Assembly (NCBI RefSeq): GCF_000423885.1
Contig: NZ_AUIV01000002.1
Coordinates: 134,399-198,398, forward strand
DNA length: 64,000 nt
Source of the DNA: Thermomonas fusca DSM 15424
GTDB lineage: Bacteria > Pseudomonadota > Gammaproteobacteria > Xanthomonadales > Xanthomonadaceae
Direction of reading: 5' to 3'
Below the pieces are notes generated by a model. That model was not told where the DNA came from, did not search any database, and saw nothing but the letters and a program-made list of their open reading frames with translations. Position 1 is the first letter of the stretch. Every line of letters begins with the position of its first letter. Below are positions 8,150 to 16,982 of the stretch, piece after piece. The position numbers and the translations under genes are program-made.

Positions 8150-8695
8150 ATGCGCCGTCTCGCCGCTTCCGCCCTGCTGTTGATTTGCGCCACCCCGGTA
8201 TTCGCCGCGCTCAAGCCTGGTGCCGCTGCGCCCGCTTTCACCGCGCCCGCCTATCTGGCCGGCCAGCCCTACACTTTCGACCTGAAAGCGTCACTGGCGA
8301 AGGGCCCGGTGGTGCTGTACTTCTTCCCGGCCGCGTTCACGCCCGGCTGCAATGCCGAAGCCGCGGCGTTCTCGCAGGCAATCGACAAGTTCAAGGCGCA
8401 GGGCGCCAGCGTGGTGGGCGTGACCGCCGGCAATACCGAGCGGCTGGCGGAGTTCTCCAGGGACACCGAAAAATGCGCCGGCAAGTTCCCGGTGGCGGCC
8501 GATGAGGGCGCCAAGATCGCCAAGTCCTACGACGCCACCATGACGCTGAAGCCGGACCTGTCCAGCCGCACCTCCTACGTCATCGGCAAGGACGGCAAGG
8601 TCGCCTTCGCCTTCGATTCGATGAACCCGAACCTGCACGTCAGGGAAACGCTGGCGGCACTGGGTGCACTGAAGGCGAAGCGCGCCGGCAAGTAA
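8150..8695 (+). CDS. periplasmic peroxiredoxin (AhpC/TSA, PrxQ/BCP-like)
   Basis: A 181-residue protein with a signal peptide (residues 1-21, CATPVFA) and a thioredoxin-fold peroxiredoxin domain. The peroxidatic Cys is in FTPGCNAEA. The BCP-type second Cys five residues later is replaced by Ala, but another Cys in TEKCAGKFPV sits where related exported peroxiredoxins have their resolving Cys. It reduces hydrogen peroxide and organic hydroperoxides, presumably in the periplasm. ATG 8150 gives the signal peptide; a longer frame from 8099 would bury it. Confidence 0.9.
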   Translation: MRRLAASALLLICATPVFAALKPGAAAPAFTAPAYLAGQPYTFDLKASLAKGPVVLYFFPAAFTPGCNAEAAAFSQAIDKFKAQGASVVGVTAGNTERLAEFSRDTEKCAGKFPVAADEGAKIAKSYDATMTLKPDLSSRTSYVIGKDGKVAFAFDSMNPNLHVRETLAALGALKAKRAGK

Positions 8696-8734
8696 ACGCC
8701 CCATCCGGCGCGGCGATGGTCGCGCGGATCTGGA

Positions 8735-9208
8735 TCAGGGCGTCCCGCGCACCAGCTTTTCGTGCAACTCGCCGGTCAACATGGTGGCAGCCGAGCCGTA
8801 CCAGCTGTGGTAGTCGGCCACCATCTCGCCCTGCTGGATCACCGGATCGGTGGCAACCAGCGCCTTGGCCTCCTCGATGTCGGCGGTGGCGAACACGAAC
8901 AGGCCGCGCCAGTCGCCGCCGGCATCCCCGAACGGCCCGGCCAGCGCCAGCTTGCTCTCCTTCGCCAGCCGCTGGATGTTGGCCATGTGGCCGGCGAACA
9001 TCGCCTTGCGTACGTCCGCATCCTTCACCGGGGTGGGGCCGGTACGCAGGATCACCAGCACGTAGCGGCGCATGCCGCGCTCATCGGCGCCGGTGCGCTG
9101 CGCCAGCGCGGCGTCGTAGACGGGTGCGGCGGATTGCACAACGGGCTCGGCCGCCGGCGCGGTGCCGATGGCGGCGGCGGCGAGCATCAGCACTTGGAGG
9201 CGGCGCAT
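8735..9208 (-). CDS. secreted YciI-like domain protein
   Basis: This 157-residue protein begins with a signal peptide (residues 1-20, GTAPAAE). The YciI/ferredoxin-like fold core spans about 47-140, with RRYVLVILRTGP, HMANIQRLAKESKLALAGPFG and the usual C-terminal acidic-aromatic stretch (QGEMVADYHSWYG). AGGAG precedes the start. YciI-like proteins are dimeric ferredoxin-like folds of mostly unknown function; an exported one is less common. It is followed at a distance by the convergent peroxiredoxin gene. Confidence 0.85.
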   Translation of the reverse strand: MRRLQVLMLAAAAIGTAPAAEPVVQSAAPVYDAALAQRTGADERGMRRYVLVILRTGPTPVKDADVRKAMFAGHMANIQRLAKESKLALAGPFGDAGGDWRGLFVFATADIEEAKALVATDPVIQQGEMVADYHSWYGSAATMLTGELHEKLVRGTP

Positions 9209-9236
9209 CGGGGGGCTCCTGTTGCGGAATGGGGTG

Positions 9237-9821
9237 TCATGGGTCTGCCGACAGCGTTTCGCGCTGGGTTCGGCCCAGCACCAGCGGCTCGCGCAGCGGC
9301 AGGCCGTCGGCATCGAACAGCAGCTTATTGCGGCGGCCGCGCAGGCGCGCGGCGAACAGGCCGGCGGCGATGCGCAGGGTGCCGGCAAGCCGTCGCAGCG
9401 GGGGTGATGCCACCGCCGCAGTGGCCGAAGCGGTGTTGACCGCGATCCGCCCGGCCGGCCCGAAGCTGGCCTCGATGGCATCCGCCGGTTCCGCAATGGC
9501 GGCTACCGGCACCCCCAGGTAATACAGCTTCGCGTCGCGCGGGACGTTGCCCAGCGGCGTGCGGCAGCAGCTGGCGTACCAGCGCAGCAGCCCGTGCGGC
9601 CCCAGCGACATGCAGGCCAGTTTTTCGAAGCCGCGGGTGATGTGCAGCCCGTCCGGCGCCATCGCCACGATGTCGCTGCCGCCGGCCGTGTCCAGCAACT
9701 CCGCGCCGCCCAGCCAGCGCGCGAACGCCCGGCAGTCCCGGCAATAGCAGCTCGCCCGCACATACGCGCGCTGCGGATCGATCCGCCCCTCCACCTGTCC
9801 ACAGCGGCACGCAAGCTTCAT
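9237..9821 (-). CDS. GFA/DUF6151-like cysteine-rich protein
   Basis: A 194-residue cytosolic protein with a Cys pattern like the glutathione-dependent formaldehyde-activating (GFA) fold: CRCG at residues 5-8, CYCRDC (25-30) and SCCRTPLGN (about 84-92), which should bind zinc. NCBI groups such proteins as DUF6151. The reaction is not known. The C-terminal part (130-194) is basic and less conserved. It starts at the ATG just before the first Cys motif. Confidence 0.72.
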   Translation of the reverse strand: MKLACRCGQVEGRIDPQRAYVRASCYCRDCRAFARWLGGAELLDTAGGSDIVAMAPDGLHITRGFEKLACMSLGPHGLLRWYASCCRTPLGNVPRDAKLYYLGVPVAAIAEPADAIEASFGPAGRIAVNTASATAAVASPPLRRLAGTLRIAAGLFAARLRGRRNKLLFDADGLPLREPLVLGRTQRETLSADP

Positions 9822-9858
9822 CTCGCGCCCCTCCCCAGGGTGTAGGGCTGCACGATAA

Positions 9859-9896
9859 CTGAAGCGGGCGGGTCCAGGGAGACCCGCCCGCTTCAG
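9859..9896 (-). terminator. strong hairpin, probable terminator of the M13 peptidase gene
   Basis: Arms 9859-9873 and 9882-9896 are a perfect 15 bp GC-rich inverted repeat with an 8-base loop, placed 18 bases after the stop of the M13 peptidase gene. On the minus strand it is followed only by TTATCG, so the U-tract is weak. It could stop transcription less efficiently or protect the mRNA 3' end. Confidence 0.7.
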
Positions 9897-9913
9897 GCGT
9901 CAGCCGGCGGCGC

Positions 9914-11974
9914 TTACCAGATCTGCACGCGCTTGTCCGGCGCCAGGTACATGGCGTCGCCCTGCTCCACCTCGAAGGCCTTGTACCAGCCATCCAGATT
10001 GCGCAGCGGGCCGTTGGCGCGGTACATGCCAGGCGAATGCGGGTCGGTCTTGAGCTGGCGCAGCAGGGCTTCGTCGCGATATTTGCTCTTCCACACCTGC
10101 GCCCAGGCCAGGTAGAAGCGCTGGTCGCCGGTCAGGCCGTCGATCACCGGCGCGGGCTTGCCGCCCAGGCTGAGCTGATAGGCCTTGTAGGCCATCGACA
10201 CGCCGCCGAGGTCGCCGATGTTCTCGCCCATGGTCAGGCCGCCGTTGACGCACTGGCCTTCCAGCGGGCAATAGCCGTCGTATTGCGCGCCCAGCGCCTT
10301 GGTCAGCTGCTCGAAGCGACTGCGGTCCTCGTCGGTCCACCAGTTGCGCTGGATGCCGTCGGCATCCGACTTGCTGCCCTGGTCGTCGAAGCCGTGGCCC
10401 ATCTCGTGGCCGATCACCGCGCCGATGCCGCCGTAGTTCACCGCGGCGTCGGCGTGCACGTCGAAGAACGGCGGCTGCAGGATCGCCGCCGGAAACACGA
10501 TCTCGTTGAACGCCGAGTTGTAATAGGCGTTCACCGTCTGCGGGGTCATGCCCCATTCCTCGCGATCGGTCTTCTGGCCGACGCGGCGGTTCTGATCGGC
10601 ACGGTTGAACTCGCGCATCGCCACCGCGTTGCCCAGCAGGTCGTCGGCCTTGATGGCGACGCTGGAGTAGTCCTTCCACTTGGACGGATAGCCGATCTTC
10701 GGGCGGAAGCTGGCCAGCTTGCGGTAGGCCTCGGCCTTGGTCGCCTCGCCCATCCAGCCGATCTGCTCGATGTTGCTGCGTAGCGCGGTGCGCAGGTTCT
10801 CGACCAGCTGGTCCATCGCCGCCTTGGCTTCCGGCTTGAAGTAGCGCGCCACGTACAGCTCGCCCAGCGCCTCGCCCAAGCCGCCGCGGCCGCCGACCAG
10901 CGCCAGCGCCCGCTTCCAGTCATCGCGCTGCGCCTTCTGTCCCGCCAGCACCTTGCCGTTGAACTCGAACGAGGCGGCGTCGATCTCGCTGCTCAGCAGG
11001 TCCGCGTTGCCATCGACCGCATGGAAGGCCAGGTAGTCGCGCCAGGTCGCCAGCGGGGTGGCATTGACGATCTCGATCACCGGCTGGATCACGTCCGGGG
11101 TGGTGATGTTGAGCTTGTCGGGCTGCGGCATGCCCTGCGCGCGCAGCTGCGCGACCCAGTCGTAGCCGGGGAACTTCTGCTGCAGCTCGGCGAAGGTGAA
11201 CTGGTTGTAGGTCTTGTCGCGGTCGCGCAGCTTGACCCGCTCCCACTGCGGCTTGGCCAGCGCTGTTTCAAGCGCCAGCACCGCTTCGGCGCGGGCCTTG
11301 GCATCGGCGCCGGTCACGCCGGCAAAACCCAGCATGCGCTGGATGTGCGCCACGTAGGCCTCGCGGATCTTGACGAAGCGCGCGTCCTGATTGAGGTAGT
11401 AGTCGCGGTCGGGCAGGCCCAGCCCGCCCACGCCCAGGCCCACCTGATACTGGTTCGGGTCCTTGCGGTCGATGCCCACGCCCAGCCCGAACGGCGCGCT
11501 GCTGCCGTCGATGCCGGCGTTGCCGAACGCGGCGATCAGCTTGTCCTTCGAATCGATCTTCGCGATCCGGTCCAGCACCGGCAGCAGCGGCTTGATCCCG
11601 GCGGCGTCACGGCCGGCGCGGTCCATGAAGCTTGCGTAGTAGTCGTGCAGCTTGCGGCCGTTGCTGCCGGCGGCGAGATCCTCGCTGGCCAGCAGCTCGT
11701 CCATCAGCGCGCGGGTCTGCTCCTCGGAGCGGTCGCGCAGCTGGTTGAACGAGCCGTAGTTGGTCTCGTAGTCCTTGAGGACGTAGGTGTCGATCCACTG
11801 GCCGCTGGCATAGCGGTTGAAGTCGTCGCCGGGCTTGACCGACAGGTCGCGCGCGGTGAGGTCGACGCCGAAACTGCCCAGCTGGGCCTTGCCGTTCGGT
11901 GTGGCGGCGGTGGCGGAGGAGACGGCGACAGCGAGGGCGCCGGCGATGCCGAGGCCAAGCAGGGAACGCTTCAT
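9914..11974 (-). CDS. secreted M13 family (neprilysin-like) metallopeptidase
   Basis: Started at 11974, the protein has 686 residues, the usual M13 length, with a signal peptide (1-23, SSATAATP). Motifs are NAYYNS (substrate binding), HEMGH (523-527, zinc and catalysis), GENIGD (third ligand Glu584) and the C-terminal VQIW, all typical of neprilysin/PepO. These enzymes cut short peptides on the amino side of hydrophobic residues, here in the periplasm or outside. The ribosome binding site before 11974 is poor, but a longer frame to 12193 lacks any signal and overlaps the RidA gene. Confidence 0.95.
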   Translation of the reverse strand: MKRSLLGLGIAGALAVAVSSATAATPNGKAQLGSFGVDLTARDLSVKPGDDFNRYASGQWIDTYVLKDYETNYGSFNQLRDRSEEQTRALMDELLASEDLAAGSNGRKLHDYYASFMDRAGRDAAGIKPLLPVLDRIAKIDSKDKLIAAFGNAGIDGSSAPFGLGVGIDRKDPNQYQVGLGVGGLGLPDRDYYLNQDARFVKIREAYVAHIQRMLGFAGVTGADAKARAEAVLALETALAKPQWERVKLRDRDKTYNQFTFAELQQKFPGYDWVAQLRAQGMPQPDKLNITTPDVIQPVIEIVNATPLATWRDYLAFHAVDGNADLLSSEIDAASFEFNGKVLAGQKAQRDDWKRALALVGGRGGLGEALGELYVARYFKPEAKAAMDQLVENLRTALRSNIEQIGWMGEATKAEAYRKLASFRPKIGYPSKWKDYSSVAIKADDLLGNAVAMREFNRADQNRRVGQKTDREEWGMTPQTVNAYYNSAFNEIVFPAAILQPPFFDVHADAAVNYGGIGAVIGHEMGHGFDDQGSKSDADGIQRNWWTDEDRSRFEQLTKALGAQYDGYCPLEGQCVNGGLTMGENIGDLGGVSMAYKAYQLSLGGKPAPVIDGLTGDQRFYLAWAQVWKSKYRDEALLRQLKTDPHSPGMYRANGPLRNLDGWYKAFEVEQGDAMYLAPDKRVQIW

Positions 11975-12084
11975 GCGGGAGGTCTGGTGACGGAAGGAAA
12001 CCCGAGGGTAGCCTGCATCCCTACTCCACCGCGCGTGACTTTGGTTGGCCTGTCCGTGAGCCACATCGCGGTTGCGCCGCGCGT

Positions 12085-12429
12085 TCAGACCACCGCGGTC
12101 ACCACGATCTCCACTTTCCAGTCCGGGTTGGCCAGCCTGGCCTCCACGGTGGCGCGAGCCGGCGCCTGGCCCGGCGTCACCCACGCATCCCACGCCCGGT
12201 TCATGCCGGCGAAATCGGCGATGTCGGCAAGGAAAACCTGCGCGCGCAGGATCCGGGTCTTGTCGCTGCCGGCCTGCGCCAGCAGCGCATCGATGGCCTC
12301 CAACACCTCGCGGGTCTGGGTTTCGATGTCGGCGCCGGCGGTTTCCGGCACCTGCCCGGCAAGGTAGGCGATGCCGCCGTGGATGCAGGCTTCAGACATG
12401 CGCGGGCCGGCGTCGATGCGTTCGATCAT
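12085..12429 (-). CDS. RidA family protein
   Basis: A 114-residue RidA/YjgF/UK114 family protein of normal length. It has the family's beta-strand start (ACIHGGIAYLAGQVPE), the central helix, and RILRAQVFLADIADFAGMNRAWDAWV with the conserved Arg-containing strand. RidA proteins hydrolyse reactive enamine/imine intermediates to protect PLP enzymes, although many paralogues have other roles. It lies 76 bp downstream of the XRE gene on the same strand, perhaps in the same transcript. Confidence 0.9.
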   Translation of the reverse strand: MIERIDAGPRMSEACIHGGIAYLAGQVPETAGADIETQTREVLEAIDALLAQAGSDKTRILRAQVFLADIADFAGMNRAWDAWVTPGQAPARATVEARLANPDWKVEIVVTAVV

Positions 12430-12505
12430 GGGAGGCTCTTCCGATGTGGGAATGGCACCTTCGCCCAGCGTCTCGGCGCGCGCAAGCCCTGCGCAGCCAC
12501 GGGGG

Positions 12506-12751
12506 TCAGCCCTCGGCGTCCGCGTCCGCGCCGTGCAGGTCGTCGGGGTCGAAGTGGTAATCGAGCAGGTCGCCCGGTACGCAGTCCAGCGCCGCGCACA
12601 GCCGCGCCAGGGTGCGGAAGCGGAGGCCCTTGACCTTGCCGCTGCGGAACAGCGACATCTGGGTTTCGCTGATGCCCACCGTGGCCGCCAGTTCGCGCGC
12701 GGTCATGCCGCGGCGGGACAGCATCGCGTCCAGCGTGATCCGCACCGGCAT
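12506..12751 (-). CDS. short XRE-family helix-turn-helix regulator (YozG-like)
   Basis: An 81-residue protein that is almost entirely one HTH_3/XRE domain: MLSRRGMTARELAATVGISETQMS holds helices 1-3, and LCAALDCVPGDLLDY is the typical end. Its ATG shares one base with the TGA of the DUF2975 gene upstream (TGATG), implying coupled translation. The membrane-protein/short-XRE pair is like Bacillus YoaS-YozG. The regulator probably controls its own operon and perhaps the divergent ABC exporter. That control is inference. Confidence 0.88.
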   Translation of the reverse strand: MPVRITLDAMLSRRGMTARELAATVGISETQMSLFRSGKVKGLRFRTLARLCAALDCVPGDLLDYHFDPDDLHGADADAEG

Positions 12752-13236
12752 CAGAGGATCTCGTCCAGTTCTGCCTGCAGCGCGCGGGCGCTGTCGACCA
12801 CCCGCGCCAGCAGCACCAGCGCCGCGCCAACCACGCCCAGCACGATCCCGGACAGGTCGAAATAGGCCAGCCCGCCGTGCCCGCCCTCGATCAGCCGCGT
12901 CAGGTTGGTGATGGCGAACACGCTGAGCAGCGCGCCCACCAGCACGCCCACGCCGATGTGGCGGATCGCCCGCGCCACCGCGGCATGGAACAGCCGGCCT
13001 GCGGCCAGGTCGCCCAGTGCGCGTTGCACCGCCCACAGCGCCCACAGGTATCCAAGGCCGGGCGAGAGGCGGACCAACATCAGGAGCGTCCGGTCACCCG
13101 CGCTGGCGTTTGCGCTGCCCATCCACGGCAGGGTGCTGGCGCCCAGTGCCAGCAGCAGCGCCAGTCCGGCGAATACCAGCAGGGTGGCGGCGCGCAGCCA
13201 GCGGCAGTGACGGCGGAAGCGGTCGGGAAGCGCCAT
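12751..13236 (-). CDS. DUF2975 four-helix membrane protein
   Basis: The 161-residue protein has four predicted membrane helices (about 15-35, 50-70, 92-115 and 125-147), matching the DUF2975 (YoaS-like) family. Function is unknown; these proteins are almost always coded next to a short XRE regulator, and here the two genes overlap by one base. It may act as a membrane partner or sensor for that regulator. It is divergent from an ABC exporter across a 100 bp AT-rich gap. Confidence 0.85.
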   Translation of the reverse strand: MALPDRFRRHCRWLRAATLLVFAGLALLLALGASTLPWMGSANASAGDRTLLMLVRLSPGLGYLWALWAVQRALGDLAAGRLFHAAVARAIRHIGVGVLVGALLSVFAITNLTRLIEGGHGGLAYFDLSGIVLGVVGAALVLLARVVDSARALQAELDEIL

Positions 13237-13254
13237 CGGGCAGCTCTCTGAAAA

Positions 13255-13320
13255 AAACCTGGACTTTAAGCTTGACTTAAATTTCGCTCCATGTAAAAAC
13301 TTTATGCGAGAGTTAAATCA
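13255..13320. promoter_or_regulatory. AT-rich divergent promoter/operator region
   Basis: This stretch is far more AT-rich than its surroundings. On the plus strand TTGACT (13272-13277), a 16-base spacer and TAAAAA (13294-13299) form a plausible sigma-70 promoter for the ABC exporter. An inverted repeat ttaag-cttga-cttaa (13266-13280) overlaps the -35 and could be the XRE operator. Elements are matched by eye only. Confidence 0.45.
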
Positions 13321-13336
13321 CGGAGCCCAGACCACC

Positions 13337-14275
13337 ATGCCATCCGCCATCGAAACCCGCGGCCTGAGCCGCCGCTTTGGCGACCGCCCCGCGGTCGACC
13401 GCGTCAGCATGCATGTGCCGGAACGCAGCATCTACGGCTTCCTCGGCCGCAACGGCGCCGGCAAGACCACCACCATCCGGCTGCTGCTGGGCCTGCTGCG
13501 TGCAGACGCCGGCAGCGCGCATATCGCCGGGATCGATGTGGCCCGCGACCGCATCACGGCCGCGCGCAGGGTCGGCGCGCTGCTGGAGGCGCAGGGCTTC
13601 TACACGCACCTCAGCGGCCGCGAGAACCTCGACCTCAGCCGCCGCCTGCTCGGCCTGCCCGCCACCGAGCCCGACCGCGTGCTGGAGATCATGGAAATGA
13701 CCGCGCACGCCGGCCGCCGCGTCGCCGACTATTCGCTGGGAATGCGCCAGCGTCTCGGCCTGGCGCGGGCGATGCTGGGCGCACCGCCGGTGCTGGTGCT
13801 GGACGAACCCACCAACGGCCTCGATCCGGAAGGCATCACCGACATGCGCCGCTTCCTGCGCGCATTGCCCGAGCGCGCCAACGCCACCGTGCTGCTGTCC
13901 AGCCACCTGCTCGGCGAGATCGAACAGACTGCGACCCACGTCGGCATCCTCAGCCACGGCCGGCTGGTATTGGAAGGCGCGCTGGCCGAATTGAAGGCGG
14001 GGCTGGCCAGCGAAGTGCTGATCGAAACCGACACCCCCGAGCGCGCCGCCAGTATCGCCCGCGCCCACGGCTTCGATGTCGTCCGCGAACACGACGCGCT
14101 GATCGCCCGGTTCCGCCCCGAGGATGACAGCCGCCATGCCACCGCCGCGCTGAACCGGGTGCTGTGCATCGCCGGCGGCGTGCGCGTCCATGCGCTGGCC
14201 CCGCGCCAGCGTTCGCTGGAAACCCTGTACCGGCAGGCCGCGAACACCGCCGCGCCGGCCACCCTGTCCGCATGA
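13337..14275 (+). CDS. ABC transporter ATP-binding protein (ABC-2 exporter type)
   Basis: A 312-residue ATPase with Walker A GRNGAGKT (37-44), a degenerate signature (YSLGMRQRLGLA), Walker B VLVLDEPTNGLDP and the H-loop in LLSSHLL. This is the DrrA/CcmA-like subclass that pairs with ABC-2 membrane proteins. The extra C-terminal domain (about 220-312) is usual for the subclass. ATG 13337 has GGAG 11 bases upstream and fits family length. A start at 13304 is possible. It overlaps its permease by four bases (ATGA), so the two are co-translated. Substrate unknown; peptides, lipids or antibiotics are typical. Confidence 0.92.
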   Translation: MPSAIETRGLSRRFGDRPAVDRVSMHVPERSIYGFLGRNGAGKTTTIRLLLGLLRADAGSAHIAGIDVARDRITAARRVGALLEAQGFYTHLSGRENLDLSRRLLGLPATEPDRVLEIMEMTAHAGRRVADYSLGMRQRLGLARAMLGAPPVLVLDEPTNGLDPEGITDMRRFLRALPERANATVLLSSHLLGEIEQTATHVGILSHGRLVLEGALAELKAGLASEVLIETDTPERAASIARAHGFDVVREHDALIARFRPEDDSRHATAALNRVLCIAGGVRVHALAPRQRSLETLYRQAANTAAPATLSA

Positions 14276-15045
14276 CCACGGTGACGACGATGACCGCGCT
14301 TTCCCGCACGCCGCGTTTCACCACCGCAATCGCGGTGGAAGCCCACAAGCTGCGCCGTTCGCTGGCACTGCTGCTGGCAACGGTTGCGCCGCTGCTGATC
14401 GCGGTGTTCGTGTTCTTCAACCTGCTGCGCGGGGAGAAACCCGCGCCGTGGACGATGTCGCTGCAATCCTCGGCGGCGATCTGGGCATTCTTCATGCTGC
14501 CGATGAGCATCACCGCGCTGACCGCGCTGGTGGCGCAGGCCGAGCACGGCCCGCGCGCGTGGGATCACCTGCGCGCACTGCCGGTTCCGCGCTGGCACCT
14601 GTACGCGGCGAAGGCCATCTGCATGCTGGCGCTGGTCGCGGCGATGAGCCTGTTGCTGGCGGCGTTGACCTCGCTCGCGGTGGTCGGCGCCGGCATTGCC
14701 AAGCCCGCCATCGCCGCCACCGGCGTCCTCGACATCGCCGGTTACCTGCGCCTGCTGGGCCGTACTTTCCTCGCGTCCTGGCTGCTGGTCGCGGTGCAGC
14801 TGTGGATCGCGCTGCGCTGGGCCAGCTTCGTGCCGGCGCTGGCGACCGGGATCGCCGGCACCTTCTTCGCGGTGGTCGCCACCTCGGCCAAGGTGGGCGT
14901 GGCGATGCCCTGGCAGATCCCGGTCAACCAGCTGGCCAGCGACCCGGCCCGCGCCGACCTGGCGCTGGCGCTGGGCTTGGCCGGCGGGATGGTCTGCTTC
15001 GCGTTGATGCTGTGGCGGATGGGCCAGCGCGAAATGCCGGCCTGA
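14272..15045 (+). CDS. ABC transporter permease (ABC-2 family)
   Basis: A 257-residue membrane protein with six hydrophobic helices (about 32-52, 67-87, 108-135, 155-175, 178-200, 225-245) and the ABC-2 type layout, resembling lantibiotic-immunity-type permeases. It starts at the ATGA overlap with the ATPase gene. With the upstream ATPase it should form a small exporter; nothing in the sequence fixes the substrate. It converges on the M14 peptidase gene. Confidence 0.88.
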   Translation: MTTVTTMTALSRTPRFTTAIAVEAHKLRRSLALLLATVAPLLIAVFVFFNLLRGEKPAPWTMSLQSSAAIWAFFMLPMSITALTALVAQAEHGPRAWDHLRALPVPRWHLYAAKAICMLALVAAMSLLLAALTSLAVVGAGIAKPAIAATGVLDIAGYLRLLGRTFLASWLLVAVQLWIALRWASFVPALATGIAGTFFAVVATSAKVGVAMPWQIPVNQLASDPARADLALALGLAGGMVCFALMLWRMGQREMPA

Positions 15046-15069
15046 ACCGGCAGTCGGCCGCGCTGCCGC

Positions 15070-15993
15070 TCAGCGCGGCGTCAGCGCGAAATCCAGCGCC
15101 GCGCGCACCGCCGCCGCCTGCGCGTCGTTGCACTGCTGCGGGTTGGCACGCGGGCTGTCGGGATAGACCTCGGTGGTGGTGACGAAGCGCGCATCGGTGA
15201 TGCCGGCGCACAGGCCAAGCGCGCGGCAGTCGTACTCGATCACGCCCGGCGCGACCACCGGTGAGCCGATGATGGTGCCATCCGGATCGGCCGGCGCGAT
15301 GTGGGTGACCTTCGCCACCTCGGCGTTGATCGCCTGCTGGAAGGCCGGCTCCGGGCGCGCGCTGTCGGCGCACAGGTAGAAGCCGTCGGGGATCGTGCCG
15401 GGCTCGAACGGCTTGCCGTCGCGCGCGGCCAGCGCCGGGCGGAATTCGGTTTCGTCGCTGTCGGTGGTTTCGTGCAGATCGATGTGCACGAGTACGTGAT
15501 CGCCCAGCGAATGCAGCAACGCCCACAGCGCCGCCGATTCGGGAGCTTGGCTATCCGCTCGGAAGTTGCGGTTGGGGTCCAGCGCTTGGGCGTTCCAGCG
15601 GTGGATGCGCTCGTACGCCCACGGGCTGACGCAGGGCGCGACCAGCACGTTGACGCGGCCTGCATAGCCGGCCGCGTGGCGCTCCGCGAACTGCAGCGCG
15701 CCGTGCACGCCGCTGGTCTCGTAACCGTGCACGCCGCCGGTCACCACCGCCACCGGCAGCGCCGCATCCCAGCCGCGACTGCGCAGCGCGAACAGCGGAT
15801 AGCGGCCGTCGGCGCCGCAGTCCACTTCACCGTATTGCGCCACGTCGAAGTGCTCGCGCAGCGCATCGATGCGGGTCAGCACCTCGTCCGCGTAGCTGCG
15901 CTTCCTGGTCTGCAGCGCACGCCACTGGGCTATTTCGGTGTCGCCCCAAGGCTGGCCGGGTGTACCGATGGCCGGGAAAGTCTGTGCGTGCAT
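15070..15993 (-). CDS. M14 family zinc carboxypeptidase-like hydrolase
   Basis: A 307-residue protein with the M14 zinc site: HGYE (His89, Glu92) and His174 in DLHET. It also has substrate-carboxylate residues in NRNF (141-144) and a late Glu in TTTEVYP that fits the catalytic base. No signal peptide is seen, so it is cytosolic. M14 members of this size include carboxypeptidases and deacylases of the AstE/aspartoacylase-like type; the exact substrate cannot be read. The ATG start leaves a short N-terminal extension before the fold. Confidence 0.85.
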   Translation of the reverse strand: MHAQTFPAIGTPGQPWGDTEIAQWRALQTRKRSYADEVLTRIDALREHFDVAQYGEVDCGADGRYPLFALRSRGWDAALPVAVVTGGVHGYETSGVHGALQFAERHAAGYAGRVNVLVAPCVSPWAYERIHRWNAQALDPNRNFRADSQAPESAALWALLHSLGDHVLVHIDLHETTDSDETEFRPALAARDGKPFEPGTIPDGFYLCADSARPEPAFQQAINAEVAKVTHIAPADPDGTIIGSPVVAPGVIEYDCRALGLCAGITDARFVTTTEVYPDSPRANPQQCNDAQAAAVRAALDFALTPR

Positions 15994-16087
15994 GCGCGGC
16001 TCCTGCGATGGGGGCCGTCAGTCTAGCCGCATGCGCGGGCCGGGCTGGTGCCACCTGCGCTGCACCCGCCATGCTTCAGATGTGCGG

Positions 16088-16321
16088 TCAGCCGCTGCAA
16101 TCGCCGCAACACAGCGAGGCCAGCTGCTCGACCTCGGCCGGCGGGTAGCCCGCCTGCGCCAGCACCGCCGCCAGCTCGTCGCCGCTCATCCATACCGTGG
16201 CGCGCAGCGCGCCATCGGCGGGGTCGCGATCGATGATGGCGGCCGGGTCGACCTCATGCAGCGCATCGTCGATCACCGCCATGTCCGGCGCATCCGCCGC
16301 CAGCCTGATCCTGAATTCCAT
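16088..16321 (-). CDS. small conserved-looking protein with CCGDC C-terminus
   Basis: A 77-residue protein with a good GGAGG ribosome binding site. The body looks like a beta-alpha-beta fold (MEFRIRLAADAP...DDALHEVDPAAIIDRD...RATVWMSGDELAAVL). The end, ASLCCGDCSG, has three close cysteines that could bind a metal or form a redox pair. I do not recognise the family. It lies just downstream of the cytochrome b561 gene on the same strand (95 bp gap), so a redox or metal-related role is possible but unproven. Confidence 0.7.
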   Translation of the reverse strand: MEFRIRLAADAPDMAVIDDALHEVDPAAIIDRDPADGALRATVWMSGDELAAVLAQAGYPPAEVEQLASLCCGDCSG

Positions 16322-16416
16322 GGGCACCTCCAACGCGCGCCATCCGCAGCGCCTTGATGCCATCCTGCGCCGCGCCGGCTTGACCCGCCCTGACGGGGAT
16401 CAAGCCGTCGGGGCGA

Positions 16417-16956
16417 TCACAGCATCCGCTTCAGGGTGTCGTCGCGGCGAAAGGCGTGGTGCCAGATCGCCGCCAGCACGTGCAGGCCGATCACCCAGTA
16501 GAACGCCTCGCCGATCGTGCCGTGCAGGTCTTCCAGCGTATGCGCCAACTGTTCGTTCTCCGGCAGCAGCGCCGGTAGCGCCAGCCCGGTGAACGGAATC
16601 ATCACCGCCTTGCCGTCACTCCAGGCGGTGGCCAAGCCCAGCAGCGGCATGACGATGAAGAACGCATACAGCGCCAGGTGGATCAGCTTCGATGCCAGAG
16701 CCCTGAAGCGATCCAGCGGCGGTGTCACCGCCGGCGCCGGGTTGCGGACGCGACCGACCAGCCGCCACCACACCAGCAGGAACACCGCGATGCCGACCCA
16801 GAAATGCCCCTGCACCATCGCCGCCCGCCCATCGCTGCCGCGCGGAAACAGGCCGCGCTGCTCGATCAGCAGGTAGGCAGCCAGAATCAGCAGCGCCATC
16901 AGCCAGTGCAGGCGGCGCAGGACGGGGGCGTAACGGGGACGGGCGATGGCGTTCAA
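16417..16956 (-). CDS. cytochrome b561 (CybB family)
   Basis: The 179-residue protein has four membrane helices and histidines placed for two haem b groups: His17, His51, His145 and His159 (plus His93). This is the CybB/cytochrome b561 layout, which passes electrons between quinol and periplasmic partners such as superoxide. The start is TTG, supported by AGGAG eight bases upstream and by the LHWLMALLI first helix. A FNR-type site with a well-spaced -10 lies directly upstream (see 16983-17023), suggesting induction at low oxygen. Confidence 0.92.
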   Translation of the reverse strand: MNAIARPRYAPVLRRLHWLMALLILAAYLLIEQRGLFPRGSDGRAAMVQGHFWVGIAVFLLVWWRLVGRVRNPAPAVTPPLDRFRALASKLIHLALYAFFIVMPLLGLATAWSDGKAVMIPFTGLALPALLPENEQLAHTLEDLHGTIGEAFYWVIGLHVLAAIWHHAFRRDDTLKRML

Positions 16957-16982
16957 GGCGCGGCTCCTGCTGTGATGACCGG

